Assembly: GCA_003576765.1 (NCBI GenBank) | Contig: QEVP01000002.1 | Location: 105,500-169,499 of the forward strand | Source: Pseudomonadota bacterium | Lineage (GTDB): Bacteria; Pseudomonadota; Alphaproteobacteria; Rhizobiales; Xanthobacteraceae | DNA: 64,000 nt | Direction: 5' to 3' | Notes under the pieces: model-generated | Database searches by the model: none | Seen by the model: the letters and a program-made list of their open reading frames with translations, nothing else | Told to the model about the DNA's origin: nothing | Position numbers and translations under genes: made by a program | Shown: in pieces, positions 25,377 through 33,313 of the stretch | Layout of the letters: the number at the start of each line of letters is the position of its first letter | Position numbering within the stretch: position 1 is the first letter of the stretch

Positions 25377-26831
25377 GTGAATCTCGTTGTCGTCTCGAAT
25401 CGCGTGGCACGCGCCAAGACCAACGAGCCCATGACCGGCGGCCTGGCCGCGGCGTTGTTGCCGCTGGTCGAATCGTCCGGTGCGATCTGGGTCGGTTCCA
25501 GCGGCCAGATCCTTGAAGACTCGTCCGCCGACGCTTTCGCCACCATCGAAACCCTCGGCAAGGGTGCGCTTGCCCTGCTCGACCTGCCGGCCGCGCATTA
25601 CGGCGGCTACTATGAGGGCTTTGCCAACTCCGCGCTGTGGCCGGCGCTGCATTCGCGCGTCGATCTGATCCGCACCTCGCAGGACGACTACGAGTCCTAT
25701 CGCGAGGTCAACGCCTTCATGGCGCGGGCGCTGCTGCGCTTTCGTAACCCCGAAACCGCGTTCTGGGTGCAGGATTATCACTTCCTCGCGCTCGGCGCCG
25801 AACTGCGCGCGCTCGGCACCACGCATCCGATCGGCTTCTTCCTGCACACGCCGTGGCCGGCCGCGAGCGTCATGCGCTGCGTGCCGCATCATCGCGAGCT
25901 GATCGAACGCATGCTCGCCTACGATCTCGTCGGCTTCCAGACCGCCGCCGACTGCGACAACTTCGCGGGCTACCTGCGCACCGAACTGGGTCTCGCCGTC
26001 AAGGGCGGCGTCGTCGCCTCGCCCTACGGCATCACGCGGCTCGCCACCTTCCCGATCGGCATCGATGTCGATGTCTTCGCCGCGCAGGCGGCGAAGGCCG
26101 CGCTGCATCCGGAGGTCTCGCGCCTGCGCCACAGTCTGGAGGGCAAGAAGCTCGCCATCGGCGTCGATCGGCTCGACTACTCCAAAGGGCTGGTCGCGCG
26201 CGTCGATGCGTTCGACCGCATGCTGGCGCTACACCCGGAGTTGAAGCGCAAGGTCTCGTTCCTGCAGATCGCCACGCCCTCGCGCGGTACCATCGAAGCT
26301 TACGGCGCCTTGCAGGACGAACTGGCCCGTCACGTCGCCGAGGTCAACGGCCGGCACGGCGAGGTGGACTGGACGCCGATCCGCTACCTCAACAAGGGTT
26401 TTGGCCAGACCGTGCTGGCCGGCTTCTACCGTACCGCGCATGTCGGTGTGGTCACGCCGTTCCACGACGGCATGAACCTCGTCGCCAAGGAATACGTCGC
26501 AGCCCAGAACCCGCAGGATCCCGGTGTCCTCGTCCTGTCGAAGTTCGCAGGTGCCGCCAACGAGCTCGACGCCGCGCTCCTGATCAACCCGCACGATACC
26601 GACGCCGTGGCGCGCAGCATCGCCGCGGCGCTGACGATGCCGCTCACCGAGCGCCGGGCGCGCTGGGAGACGATGATGCGGCGGCTGCGCACCAACACCA
26701 TTCACCAGTGGTTCTCGCGCTTCATGGCGGCACTGGCCGATACGCGCATCAACGATATCCTGGTCGATGTCAAGCAGCCCGTCATGCCGTTGCAGGTGCG
26801 TCCGGGGCGTGGCTCAGCGGCGCTGCATTGA
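25377..26831 (+). CDS. otsA: Trehalose-6-phosphate synthase
   Basis: The 484-residue product is a glycosyltransferase family 20 enzyme. It condenses UDP-glucose (or a related donor) with glucose-6-phosphate in the cytosol. Landmarks are NLVVVSNRVARAK at the start, the donor loop MTGGLAAALLP, WVQDYHFLALGAELR, GFFLHTPWPAASV, GVDRLDYSKGL and VVTPFHDGMNLVAKEYVAAQ. The start is a GTG, supported by GAGGTG at 7-8 bases and by the family N-terminus. No trehalose phosphatase gene (otsB) is beside it. Expression is expected under general stress from the EcfG-type site upstream. Confidence 0.96.
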   Translation: MNLVVVSNRVARAKTNEPMTGGLAAALLPLVESSGAIWVGSSGQILEDSSADAFATIETLGKGALALLDLPAAHYGGYYEGFANSALWPALHSRVDLIRTSQDDYESYREVNAFMARALLRFRNPETAFWVQDYHFLALGAELRALGTTHPIGFFLHTPWPAASVMRCVPHHRELIERMLAYDLVGFQTAADCDNFAGYLRTELGLAVKGGVVASPYGITRLATFPIGIDVDVFAAQAAKAALHPEVSRLRHSLEGKKLAIGVDRLDYSKGLVARVDAFDRMLALHPELKRKVSFLQIATPSRGTIEAYGALQDELARHVAEVNGRHGEVDWTPIRYLNKGFGQTVLAGFYRTAHVGVVTPFHDGMNLVAKEYVAAQNPQDPGVLVLSKFAGAANELDAALLINPHDTDAVARSIAAALTMPLTERRARWETMMRRLRTNTIHQWFSRFMAALADTRINDILVDVKQPVMPLQVRPGRGSAALH

Positions 26832-26972
26832 GCGTTTCCAAGCGAAGTGGAAACCGGCCTATGCCGGCCATAGCCGGCTTCGGTCGGCGTCGGCCGGTTC
26901 GCGTGAAGAAAACGCGACAAAACAAAAACCTAGAGCTTCGCTTCTGATTCCATCAGAAGCGAAAACGCTCTA
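26831..26972 (+). repeat. Dispersed repeat, family R1 copy C, full length with nested palindrome
   Basis: This copy starts AGCGTTTCCAAGCGAAGTGG and ends in the GCTTCTGATTCCATCAGAAGC hairpin flanked by TAGAGC and GCTCTA, like copy A. Its ACCGGTT core is split by about 38 bases of CCGG-rich sequence (26857-26894) that resembles the insert in copy B. It begins at the last base of the otsA stop codon. Confidence 0.75.
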
Positions 26973-26990
26973 AGCGGGGGACATCGCGAC

Positions 26991-27030
26991 AAAAAAAGCG
27001 CCGGATCGCGTCCGGCGCTTTCGGTTTTTT
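26991..27030. terminator. Bidirectional intrinsic terminator between otsA and the caspase-like gene
   Basis: AAAGCGCCGGA and TCCGGCGCTTT form an 11-base stem with a 5-base loop (26995-27021). Seven A precede the stem and TTTTTT follows at 27025-27030. It can stop transcripts arriving from otsA on the plus strand and from the convergent gene on the minus strand. Confidence 0.85.
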
Positions 27031-27052
27031 CAGGAGCGTCAGGCGAGCGCTA

Positions 27053-27919
27053 TCAGTGGCCGGCTTGCGCCGTCTTGCGCGGGGCATCGGCCTTGATGCG
27101 GATATCGTCGGAAAGCGACGACGATACGCTCGGCACCTGCGCGCCGTCGGTTGAGCGTGACACCGCGAGCCGGGTGCGGTTGAACGCGCCCTCTGCGGTC
27201 GCATCCTCGGCCTTGAGATTGTCGAGCAGTTCAGAGACCAGCACGCTGTTGGGGCGGGCACCATCGTCCGCCACCCGGCCCGGCGTCGCCGACGACAGGA
27301 TCAGCGCGTTGGCCGGCGCGTTGATCGGCGCAAGGCCATGCGAATACTGGCGGAAGCGGCGCTCGTAAGGATTGCGGCGCGACGCGTCGATGACCGCGAG
27401 CTTGGCGCGTGCGCCGCGCTGGGTGAACTCGGCCAGCGTCGCCTCGATGCTGATGCCGGCGCGCCGGACATCGGCTTCCTTCCAGATCGCGGCATCGACC
27501 GGGATCATGTAGCTCTCGCGGCCCGACTGCACGCCATAGCCGCCGAAGAACAGCATCACCACCGATTGCGGCGTGACCTTTGCGGCGAGCCGATCGATCG
27601 CCCCGCGCATGTCGGCGCGGTTGGCGTCCTCCAGCATGTCGACGTCAAACCCTTGCGCCCGCAACGTCCCGGCGAGCGCGCGGGCATCGTTGACCGGCTG
27701 ATCGAGCGGGGCGGAGGCGTCCGGGTAATGGCCGTTGCCGATCACCAGCGCAAGCCGCTGCGCCCCCGGCGCGACGGCAAAGACGGCGGCCTTGTCGGCG
27801 TCCGGCGCGCGCAGGTTCAGCGCGGCATGCGCTCCCAGCGCCAGCGACACTAGGCCGACAGCCGCGGCGACGGCGATGGTGGCGCTGCGGCGGGTGAAGC
27901 GGATCGGCCGGATACTCAT
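27053..27919 (-). CDS. Secreted caspase-like protein with degenerate catalytic dyad
   Basis: The product has 288 residues. The start at 27919 follows TTGAGAG and gives an N-terminal membrane/signal segment (TIAVAAAVGLVSLALGAHAA). The C14 core begins at LALVIGNGHYPD. The catalytic His is Tyr128 (FFGGYGVQ) and the Cys is Ser180 (AVIDASRRNPYERRFR). Outside these positions it matches the degenerate protein at 1355-2920 closely (ESYMIPVDAAIWKEADVRR against QSYLIPVDAQIWSEADVRR) but has no TPR tail. It is therefore a short paralogue, probably a periplasmic or membrane-anchored non-enzymatic scaffold. It is a single gene ending at a terminator. Confidence 0.85.
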   Translation of the reverse strand: MSIRPIRFTRRSATIAVAAAVGLVSLALGAHAALNLRAPDADKAAVFAVAPGAQRLALVIGNGHYPDASAPLDQPVNDARALAGTLRAQGFDVDMLEDANRADMRGAIDRLAAKVTPQSVVMLFFGGYGVQSGRESYMIPVDAAIWKEADVRRAGISIEATLAEFTQRGARAKLAVIDASRRNPYERRFRQYSHGLAPINAPANALILSSATPGRVADDGARPNSVLVSELLDNLKAEDATAEGAFNRTRLAVSRSTDGAQVPSVSSSLSDDIRIKADAPRKTAQAGH

Positions 27920-28049
27920 GCTCTCAATCCTCGGCAAAAGCCGGCACGGGTGGTCGCCGCGCGACTGCCTTCTAAACGATGCTCGGGATGCCAGGGTTCT
28001 GGTGCCGCAAGATTGTGCTGGATTTGCGGCACTGCACCATAACAGACCC

Positions 28050-28343
28050 TTAACGGGCTTCGGTCTTCTCGGCAACCGTGGTCAGGTTCTTGTCGAACAC
28101 TGCCTTGCAGGCCGGGCTGAGGTTGGCCTTCTGGCGCCGCATGCAGGCGGTGATGCCGGGAATGTTGGGGATTTCGCTGCTGCACAGGCGGAAGGCATCC
28201 GGCATGCAGGCCATCTTCTGTTCCTGGGTGTAGGCGAAGCTGGAACCGGCAAACGAAGTCAGGCCCACCACCAGCGCCATCACCGGCATAACGGCGAAAC
28301 CGGCGCGGCGGACGATCGCGGTCGAGGTCAGGCTCTTGGTCAT
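28050..28343 (-). CDS. Small secreted Cys-rich-repeat protein
   Basis: The 97-residue product begins with ATG 28343 preceded by GAGGAG. The signal peptide ends near SSFAYTQEQ (about residue 37). The mature part holds four Cys in ACMPDAFRLCSSEIPNIPGI and TACMRRQKANLSPACKAVF. That pattern fits the cysteine-rich repeat (GLG1-type) proteins that are common and uncharacterised in Bradyrhizobium relatives. Two disulfides are likely. The role is unknown. It lies upstream of the caspase-like gene on the same strand with a 130-base gap. Confidence 0.75.
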   Translation of the reverse strand: MTKSLTSTAIVRRAGFAVMPVMALVVGLTSFAGSSFAYTQEQKMACMPDAFRLCSSEIPNIPGITACMRRQKANLSPACKAVFDKNLTTVAEKTEAR

Positions 28344-28583
28344 GGTCGTCTCCTCAAGGTGCCCGGTCATTCGCGGCCGGCTGTGATCTGATGGCGACAG
28401 GATGCCCGAGCGCCGGCGCTTGCGATGTGACCTCCCTCACACTCGCGATATCCAGAAATCAACTCGTATTTTCAACGATTTACGACAACGAACCAGGTTT
28501 CCTCGCGCTGCCCTTATGGCGCGGCGGTTGCGCCGGACGCCGCAATGTCGCAAAGGCAGGGCGCGCGACCGGAAAGAATCCCT

Positions 28584-30314
28584 ATGCCGACACGTCACAT
28601 GGCCGGCGCCGCGCTCAGCGCCCTCATCGCGCGCCGGGACGGCCCTTCGCTCTACGACATCTGCGATCCCGTGCTGCGGCGGCCCGCCGGCGGCGACCCG
28701 CATCTGGCGCAGTTCTATCGCACGGCACTGGGAAACCCGCCGCTACGGGCATTGCTGCGTGGCGCCGGCTTGCCGGAACTCGGCGACGAAGAACGGCGGG
28801 CGGCGCTCGTCGCGGCGCTCACCGAAGCGCGCGATGCCACCGCGCCGGACTGGCAACGGGTCGGCCGGCCGATTGCTGCCCTTGTCGACAGCCTCGACCT
28901 TCGCCATCCGGCGCCGCCGCGCGTGGCGGCAGGCGCCCCGCCCTCGTCCGAGACCATCGAGTCCATCATCCGCGCCTGCGGCCGCCATCTGCTCACGTCC
29001 TATGCGCGCAGCGGCTTTATCCCGGCCTATGCCGCCTTCAACCTGATCGGCGACCCCGACATGCGGGGCCGCGACGTGCTGGCGGCGCTGACCGGACTTG
29101 ACGCCCGCGGCTACAAGAACTCGACGCTGTTGTTCAATCTGGCACGGGTGTTCATCGCCCGCTCGGCCGCGCGTGACGTTATCAACCCGCCGTGGCGCGG
29201 CATCGCCGAACAGATGTGGCAGCCGATGCAGATCCGCCATCGCTCGGCCTATTACGATGCCTTCTTCGTCGAGGCGCTGCTGGCCTTCACCGACAGCGGG
29301 CTGGCCTCGCCCGAGCAAACAGCAGACGCGCGCCGCGCCATTGCCGCGATGGCGGAATTCTGCCTCAAGCCGAGCCGCGAGCGTGTGCAGGGCCGCGACG
29401 GCCGCGACTACGATGTCGTCACCGCGCTGGCACCGGCGCCGCATCCGCGTTTCAGCCGCTTCTTCGCCGGGATCAAGGAACGGCTCGGCTTCGGCGTCTA
29501 CGTGCCGGACTGCGACACCACCGCCTGCTCGGTCTCGGCGGCCACGCAGGCCGGCATCGACGATCCCCTGCTGCATCAGCCGCTGATCGACTTCTACGCC
29601 GGCTACCAGGTGGCAGACGGCGCCAATGCGCCGCTGGTCACGGTGCCGCTCAACGACCATCTCGACTACACCGGCGCCATCGTCACCTGGATCGACAACC
29701 TCAAGGGCGAGCGCCCCTACGGCAACGATCTCGACCCCACGCTCAACCTCGACGTGCTCGAAGCAAGTTTCCGCAATGCCGAACGCTGGCGCCTCGTCGA
29801 GACGCCGGAGCGCGTGAAAACCATCCGCGCCATCATCGCCTTCCAGCGCCGGCTCGCCGAGAGCGGGGCGTTCGCCGATCCGCGCTCGCACATCTACTAT
29901 CTGCCGGAACTGTACTGTGCGTATTTCGGCCGCTGTTACGCGACCTTCATGACGCTCCCCGAAGCGGCGCGCGCCACCCTCGATCCGGACGGCTCGTTCG
30001 CCGTCATCCGCAGCCATGTGCTGGCTTACGTCCGCGACCAGCTCACCGCTCACGAGATGAACGCCTTTGACGCCGCGCTGGCGCTGATCGCGCTCGGCCA
30101 CCTCGGGGCGGAGCCGGCGGCGTTCGCCCCGGCGCTGGCCACCGTCGCGGCGACGTTTGGCGAAGGCGGGCGGCGCGGCCCTTATCGCGCCTACGAGTGG
30201 AACAAGATGAAGACGCCGACCCGCATCCTGGTCGGCGGGCCGGAGGTTACCTCCGCCTTCGTGCTGATGGGGCTCGCGCTGGTGCGCCGCGCTTGTCGGG
30301 CCGAGCCCGGTTGA
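28584..30314 (+). CDS. Large uncharacterised protein with DCDTT motif, possibly an alpha/alpha-toroid (terpene-cyclase-like) fold
   Basis: The 576-residue product has no signal peptide or membrane helix. ATG 28584 follows GGAAAG at good spacing; an ATG 13 codons earlier is possible. The sequence is mainly helical with many aromatic and Asp/Arg residues. The segment GVYVPDCDTTACSVSAATQA (D309-C-D311-T-T) resembles the Asp-rich loop of class II terpene cyclases and prenyltransferase-like toroids (PD-x-DDTA), with Thr for the last Asp. Later segments (VPLNDHLDYTGAIVTWIDN, IYYLPELYCAYFGRCYATF) are also reminiscent of that fold. I do not recognise a named family. Enzyme function is unproven, since the general-acid Asp of the motif is changed. 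Confidence 0.55.
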   Translation: MPTRHMAGAALSALIARRDGPSLYDICDPVLRRPAGGDPHLAQFYRTALGNPPLRALLRGAGLPELGDEERRAALVAALTEARDATAPDWQRVGRPIAALVDSLDLRHPAPPRVAAGAPPSSETIESIIRACGRHLLTSYARSGFIPAYAAFNLIGDPDMRGRDVLAALTGLDARGYKNSTLLFNLARVFIARSAARDVINPPWRGIAEQMWQPMQIRHRSAYYDAFFVEALLAFTDSGLASPEQTADARRAIAAMAEFCLKPSRERVQGRDGRDYDVVTALAPAPHPRFSRFFAGIKERLGFGVYVPDCDTTACSVSAATQAGIDDPLLHQPLIDFYAGYQVADGANAPLVTVPLNDHLDYTGAIVTWIDNLKGERPYGNDLDPTLNLDVLEASFRNAERWRLVETPERVKTIRAIIAFQRRLAESGAFADPRSHIYYLPELYCAYFGRCYATFMTLPEAARATLDPDGSFAVIRSHVLAYVRDQLTAHEMNAFDAALALIALGHLGAEPAAFAPALATVAATFGEGGRRGPYRAYEWNKMKTPTRILVGGPEVTSAFVLMGLALVRRACRAEPG

Positions 30315-30397
30315 GCCATATTTGGCCTGTATTGACCGGCGATAGGACAGGATCGGCCGCATCGGGGCAAAGCCTTAGCGGGCAAAGCCCTGGCGGC

Positions 30398-31102
30398 ATG
30401 GAGATCGGCGTGGCGGCGAGGGCGACAGCGGTGGTGCTGGTGTGTGCGATCGCGCTGGGCGCGGTGGCGCTCGGCCTCGCCACGGCCGGGGTCATCCCGT
30501 CCGCTCCATCTGAGGACGCCGTCCGCGCCGCCGACCAGGCCGCCACCCGCGCGCTCAAGGCCGACGTCGAAATCCACGCCAACCGTGAGAGCAAGGAGGA
30601 CCGGCTGACGCTTGCGCCCGCGGTCGAGCCGGTCGCCCCGGCGGTGCGCTTCGCCGACCTGCCCGGCACGCCCGGCGATCTGCTGCGCGAGAGCTTTGCC
30701 GCGATCGCGCTGCCGCAGACGCCGCCCGAGCGTTACGCCGCGCTGCCGCCGGTGCTGCCGGCACCGGCCGCGCCGAAATCGCCGATCGGGGACTTGCGCA
30801 ACCCGCTGCTGAACGACGCCCAGATCGAAAGTATCCGCAAGCGCCTGAAACTGACGCCGGCGCAGGACAAGCTGTGGCCGGCGGTGCGCAGCGCGCTGCA
30901 CGATGTCATTCTCGCCCACGCCGCCCGGCAGAAGAAGGCGCGGCGCGGCGAGAGCGTCGCGCTCGATCCGGCCAGCGCCGAGATCGGGCGGCTGAAGGCG
31001 GCGGCGCTGCCGCTGCTTGCGCAACTGCGCGCCGACCAGAAGCGCGAACTCAACATGCTCGCGCACATCATCGGGCTGGGATCGGCGCTGGCGCGGCTGT
31101 GA
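30398..31102 (+). CDS. Membrane-anchored periplasmic protein with LTPAQ motif (Spy/CpxP-like)
   Basis: The 234-residue product has an N-terminal hydrophobic anchor (AVVLVCAIALGAVALGLAT) and a Pro/Ala-rich linker. A helical C-terminal part contains RKRLKLTPAQDKLWPAVRSA, the LTxxQ motif of Spy/CpxP-like proteins, and ends with LRADQKRELNMLAHIIGLG. Spy/CpxP members are periplasmic chaperones or stress sensors, and this protein may have a similar holding role. The start was chosen so that the anchor stands at the N-terminus. It follows the DCDTT gene by 83 bases. Confidence 0.65.
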   Translation: MEIGVAARATAVVLVCAIALGAVALGLATAGVIPSAPSEDAVRAADQAATRALKADVEIHANRESKEDRLTLAPAVEPVAPAVRFADLPGTPGDLLRESFAAIALPQTPPERYAALPPVLPAPAAPKSPIGDLRNPLLNDAQIESIRKRLKLTPAQDKLWPAVRSALHDVILAHAARQKKARRGESVALDPASAEIGRLKAAALPLLAQLRADQKRELNMLAHIIGLGSALARL

Positions 31103-31119
31103 GGGCTGACAAGCCATTC

Positions 31120-31217
31120 CCGCCGTCATGCCCGGCCTTGTGCCGGGTATCCACGTCTTGACAGCCACTCGGCGAGGAAAGACGTGGATGGCCGGGATTA
31201 AACCCGGCCATGACGGG
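31120..31217. repeat. Dispersed inverted repeat, family R3 copy B
   Basis: CCCGCCGTCATGCCCGG and CCGGCCATGACGGG mark the ends. Inside are TATCCACGTCTT and AAGACGTGGAT, together forming a long imperfect palindrome. Related copies are at 11565-11640 and 45699-45816. It lies between two same-strand genes just before the htpG promoter. Confidence 0.75.
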
Positions 31218-31245
31218 AAACGGACATTCGTGGAAGCGTCACGGC

Positions 31246-31276
31246 CTTGCACGCGCGCGCCCACGCTCTATATCGG
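31246..31276 (+). promoter_or_regulatory. RpoH (heat shock sigma 32) type promoter of htpG
   Basis: CTTG at 31246-31249, a 17-base spacer and TCTATATCGG at 31267-31276 match the alphaproteobacterial heat-shock consensus I know (CTTG, 17-18 bases, CYTATNTNNG) at all but one fixed position. The transcript would begin about 30 bases before the htpG ATG. The position directly before a heat-shock gene makes this convincing. Confidence 0.7.
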
Positions 31277-31313
31277 ACCGCAAAATCGTCCGAAGCAAAA
31301 GCCAAGGGCCGCC

Positions 31314-33215
31314 ATGACCGCCGATGCCGACACCCACGCCGCCTCCACCCAGCCGTTCCAGGCCGAAGTCGCCGAGTTGCTGCACCTGATGGTGCATTCG
31401 GTCTATTCCGAGACCGACATCTTCCTGCGCGAACTGATCTCCAACGCCTCCGACGCCTGCGACAAGCTGCGCTACGAGGCCATCGCCACGCCGGAGCTGT
31501 TGGAGACCGGCGGCGCGCTGGCGATCCGCATCACGCCGGACAAGGACGCCGGCACGCTCACCGTGTCCGATACCGGCATCGGCATGACGCGGCAGGAGTT
31601 GATCGACAACCTCGGCACCATCGCCCGCTCCGGCACCCGCGCCTTCGTCGAGCGGCTCAGCGAGGCCAAGGACAGCGCCAGTCTGATCGGCCAGTTCGGC
31701 GTCGGCTTCTATGCCGCCTTCATGGTCGCCGACCGCATCACGGTGACGAGCCGCCGCGCCGGCGCTGGCGAGGCCTGGGTGTGGTCGTCGGCGGGCGGCG
31801 CCGGCTTCGAGATCGCGCCGGCCGACGAGGCGCAAGCGGCGCGCGTGCAACGCGGCACCGAGATCGTGCTGCACCTCAAGGACGACGCCAAGCGCTACCT
31901 CGACGCTCACGAGATCGAGCGCATCGTCTCGGCCTATTCCGACAACATCCAGTTTCCGATCGAACTCGCCGCCGGGGACGAGGCCCCGCGCCAGATCAAC
32001 AGCGCCAGCGCGCTGTGGCAGCGATCCAAGTCCGAACTCACGGCGGACGACTACACCGCAGCCTACAAGGCGATCACCAGCGGCTTCGACGAACCGGCGA
32101 TGACGCTGCACTACAAGGCGGAAGGACGCCAGTCCTACGCCGTGCTGCTGTTTGCGCCGTCGCGGCGGCCATTCGACCTGTTCGAGCCGTCGCGCAAGGG
32201 CCACGTCAAGCTCTACGTGCGCCGCGTGTTCATCACCGCCGATGCCGACCTCTTGCCGTCGTACCTGCGCTTCATCCGCGGCGTGGTGGACAGCGAGGAC
32301 CTGCCGCTCAACATCTCGCGCGAGATGCTGCAGAACAACCCGCAGCTTGCGCAAATCCGCCTCGCGCTGACCAACCGCGTACTCGGCGAACTCGATACGC
32401 TGGCGACCAAGGACGCCGACGCCTTCGGAAAAATCTGGGACGCCTTCGGCGCGGTGCTCAAGGAAGGCATCTACGAGGATTTTGCCAAGCGCGAGCAGTT
32501 GCTCAAGCTCACGCGCTTCACAACCACGGCCGGCAGTGGACGGACGCTTAAAAATTACATCGAAAGCCTCAAGCCCAATCAAACCGAGATTTACTACCTC
32601 GTCGGCGACAGCCTCGAGCGCCTGAAATCGAATCCGAAACTTGAAGCCGCCCGGGCGCGCGGCATCGAGGTGCTGCTGCTGACCGATCCGGTGGATGCGT
32701 TCTGGATCTCGGTGCCGCTCGACTTCGAGGGCAAGCCGCTCAAATCGCTGAGCCAGGGTGACATCGATTTCAGCCTGGTGCCGCTCGTTGGCGAGGACAA
32801 GCCGGCACCGGCCGCCAGCGCCGACGAGGCCGCGGTGATCGCCGCGGTCAAGGACGCGCTCGGCGACAAGGTGTCGGAGGTGCGCGCCTCGCAGCGCCTC
32901 ACCGACAGCGCGGCATGCCTGGTGTCGTCCGGCCTCGGCCCCGACCGCGCACTGGAGCGCTTCCTCGCGCAACAGAACCACGGTGCGCTGTCGAAGCCGA
33001 TCCTCGAACTTAATATGGCGCACCCGCTGATGGCCGCGCTTGCCGCAGCGACCAAAGGCGAACGCAGCGACGACGTTGCCGACATCGCAGCGCTCTTGCT
33101 CGATCAGGCGCACATCCTCGACGGCGAAGTGCCGGCCGATCCGGCGGCGTTCGCGGCAAGGCTCAATCGCCTGGTGTTGCGCGGCGTCGTTGCCCCGACC
33201 ACCGCGGCGGATTGA
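31314..33215 (+). CDS. htpG: Hsp90-family molecular chaperone HtpG
   Basis: The 633-residue cytosolic protein has the usual Hsp90 layout. The N-terminal GHKL ATPase domain carries [40 protein letters not shown] and [18 protein letters not shown]. The middle domain has [22 protein letters not shown] [20 protein letters not shown] and the C-terminal dimer domain includes [10 protein letters not shown]. It assists folding and maturation of client proteins during heat or oxidative stress. ATG 31314 follows CAAGGG. The upstream RpoH-type promoter predicts heat induction. Confidence 0.97.
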   Translation: MTADADTHAASTQPFQAEVAELLHLMVHSVYSETDIFLRELISNASDACDKLRYEAIATPELLETGGALAIRITPDKDAGTLTVSDTGIGMTRQELIDNLGTIARSGTRAFVERLSEAKDSASLIGQFGVGFYAAFMVADRITVTSRRAGAGEAWVWSSAGGAGFEIAPADEAQAARVQRGTEIVLHLKDDAKRYLDAHEIERIVSAYSDNIQFPIELAAGDEAPRQINSASALWQRSKSELTADDYTAAYKAITSGFDEPAMTLHYKAEGRQSYAVLLFAPSRRPFDLFEPSRKGHVKLYVRRVFITADADLLPSYLRFIRGVVDSEDLPLNISREMLQNNPQLAQIRLALTNRVLGELDTLATKDADAFGKIWDAFGAVLKEGIYEDFAKREQLLKLTRFTTTAGSGRTLKNYIESLKPNQTEIYYLVGDSLERLKSNPKLEAARARGIEVLLLTDPVDAFWISVPLDFEGKPLKSLSQGDIDFSLVPLVGEDKPAPAASADEAAVIAAVKDALGDKVSEVRASQRLTDSAACLVSSGLGPDRALERFLAQQNHGALSKPILELNMAHPLMAALAAATKGERSDDVADIAALLLDQAHILDGEVPADPAAFAARLNRLVLRGVVAPTTAAD

Positions 33216-33313
33216 ACCACGGCCCGCGTGCGGCGACGAACGGCAGGACAGACATGCCATCGCTCGCCCGCGTCAGGGGGATGGCTTTCCCTTCTCATTG
33301 ACGAGGTGAGGCC

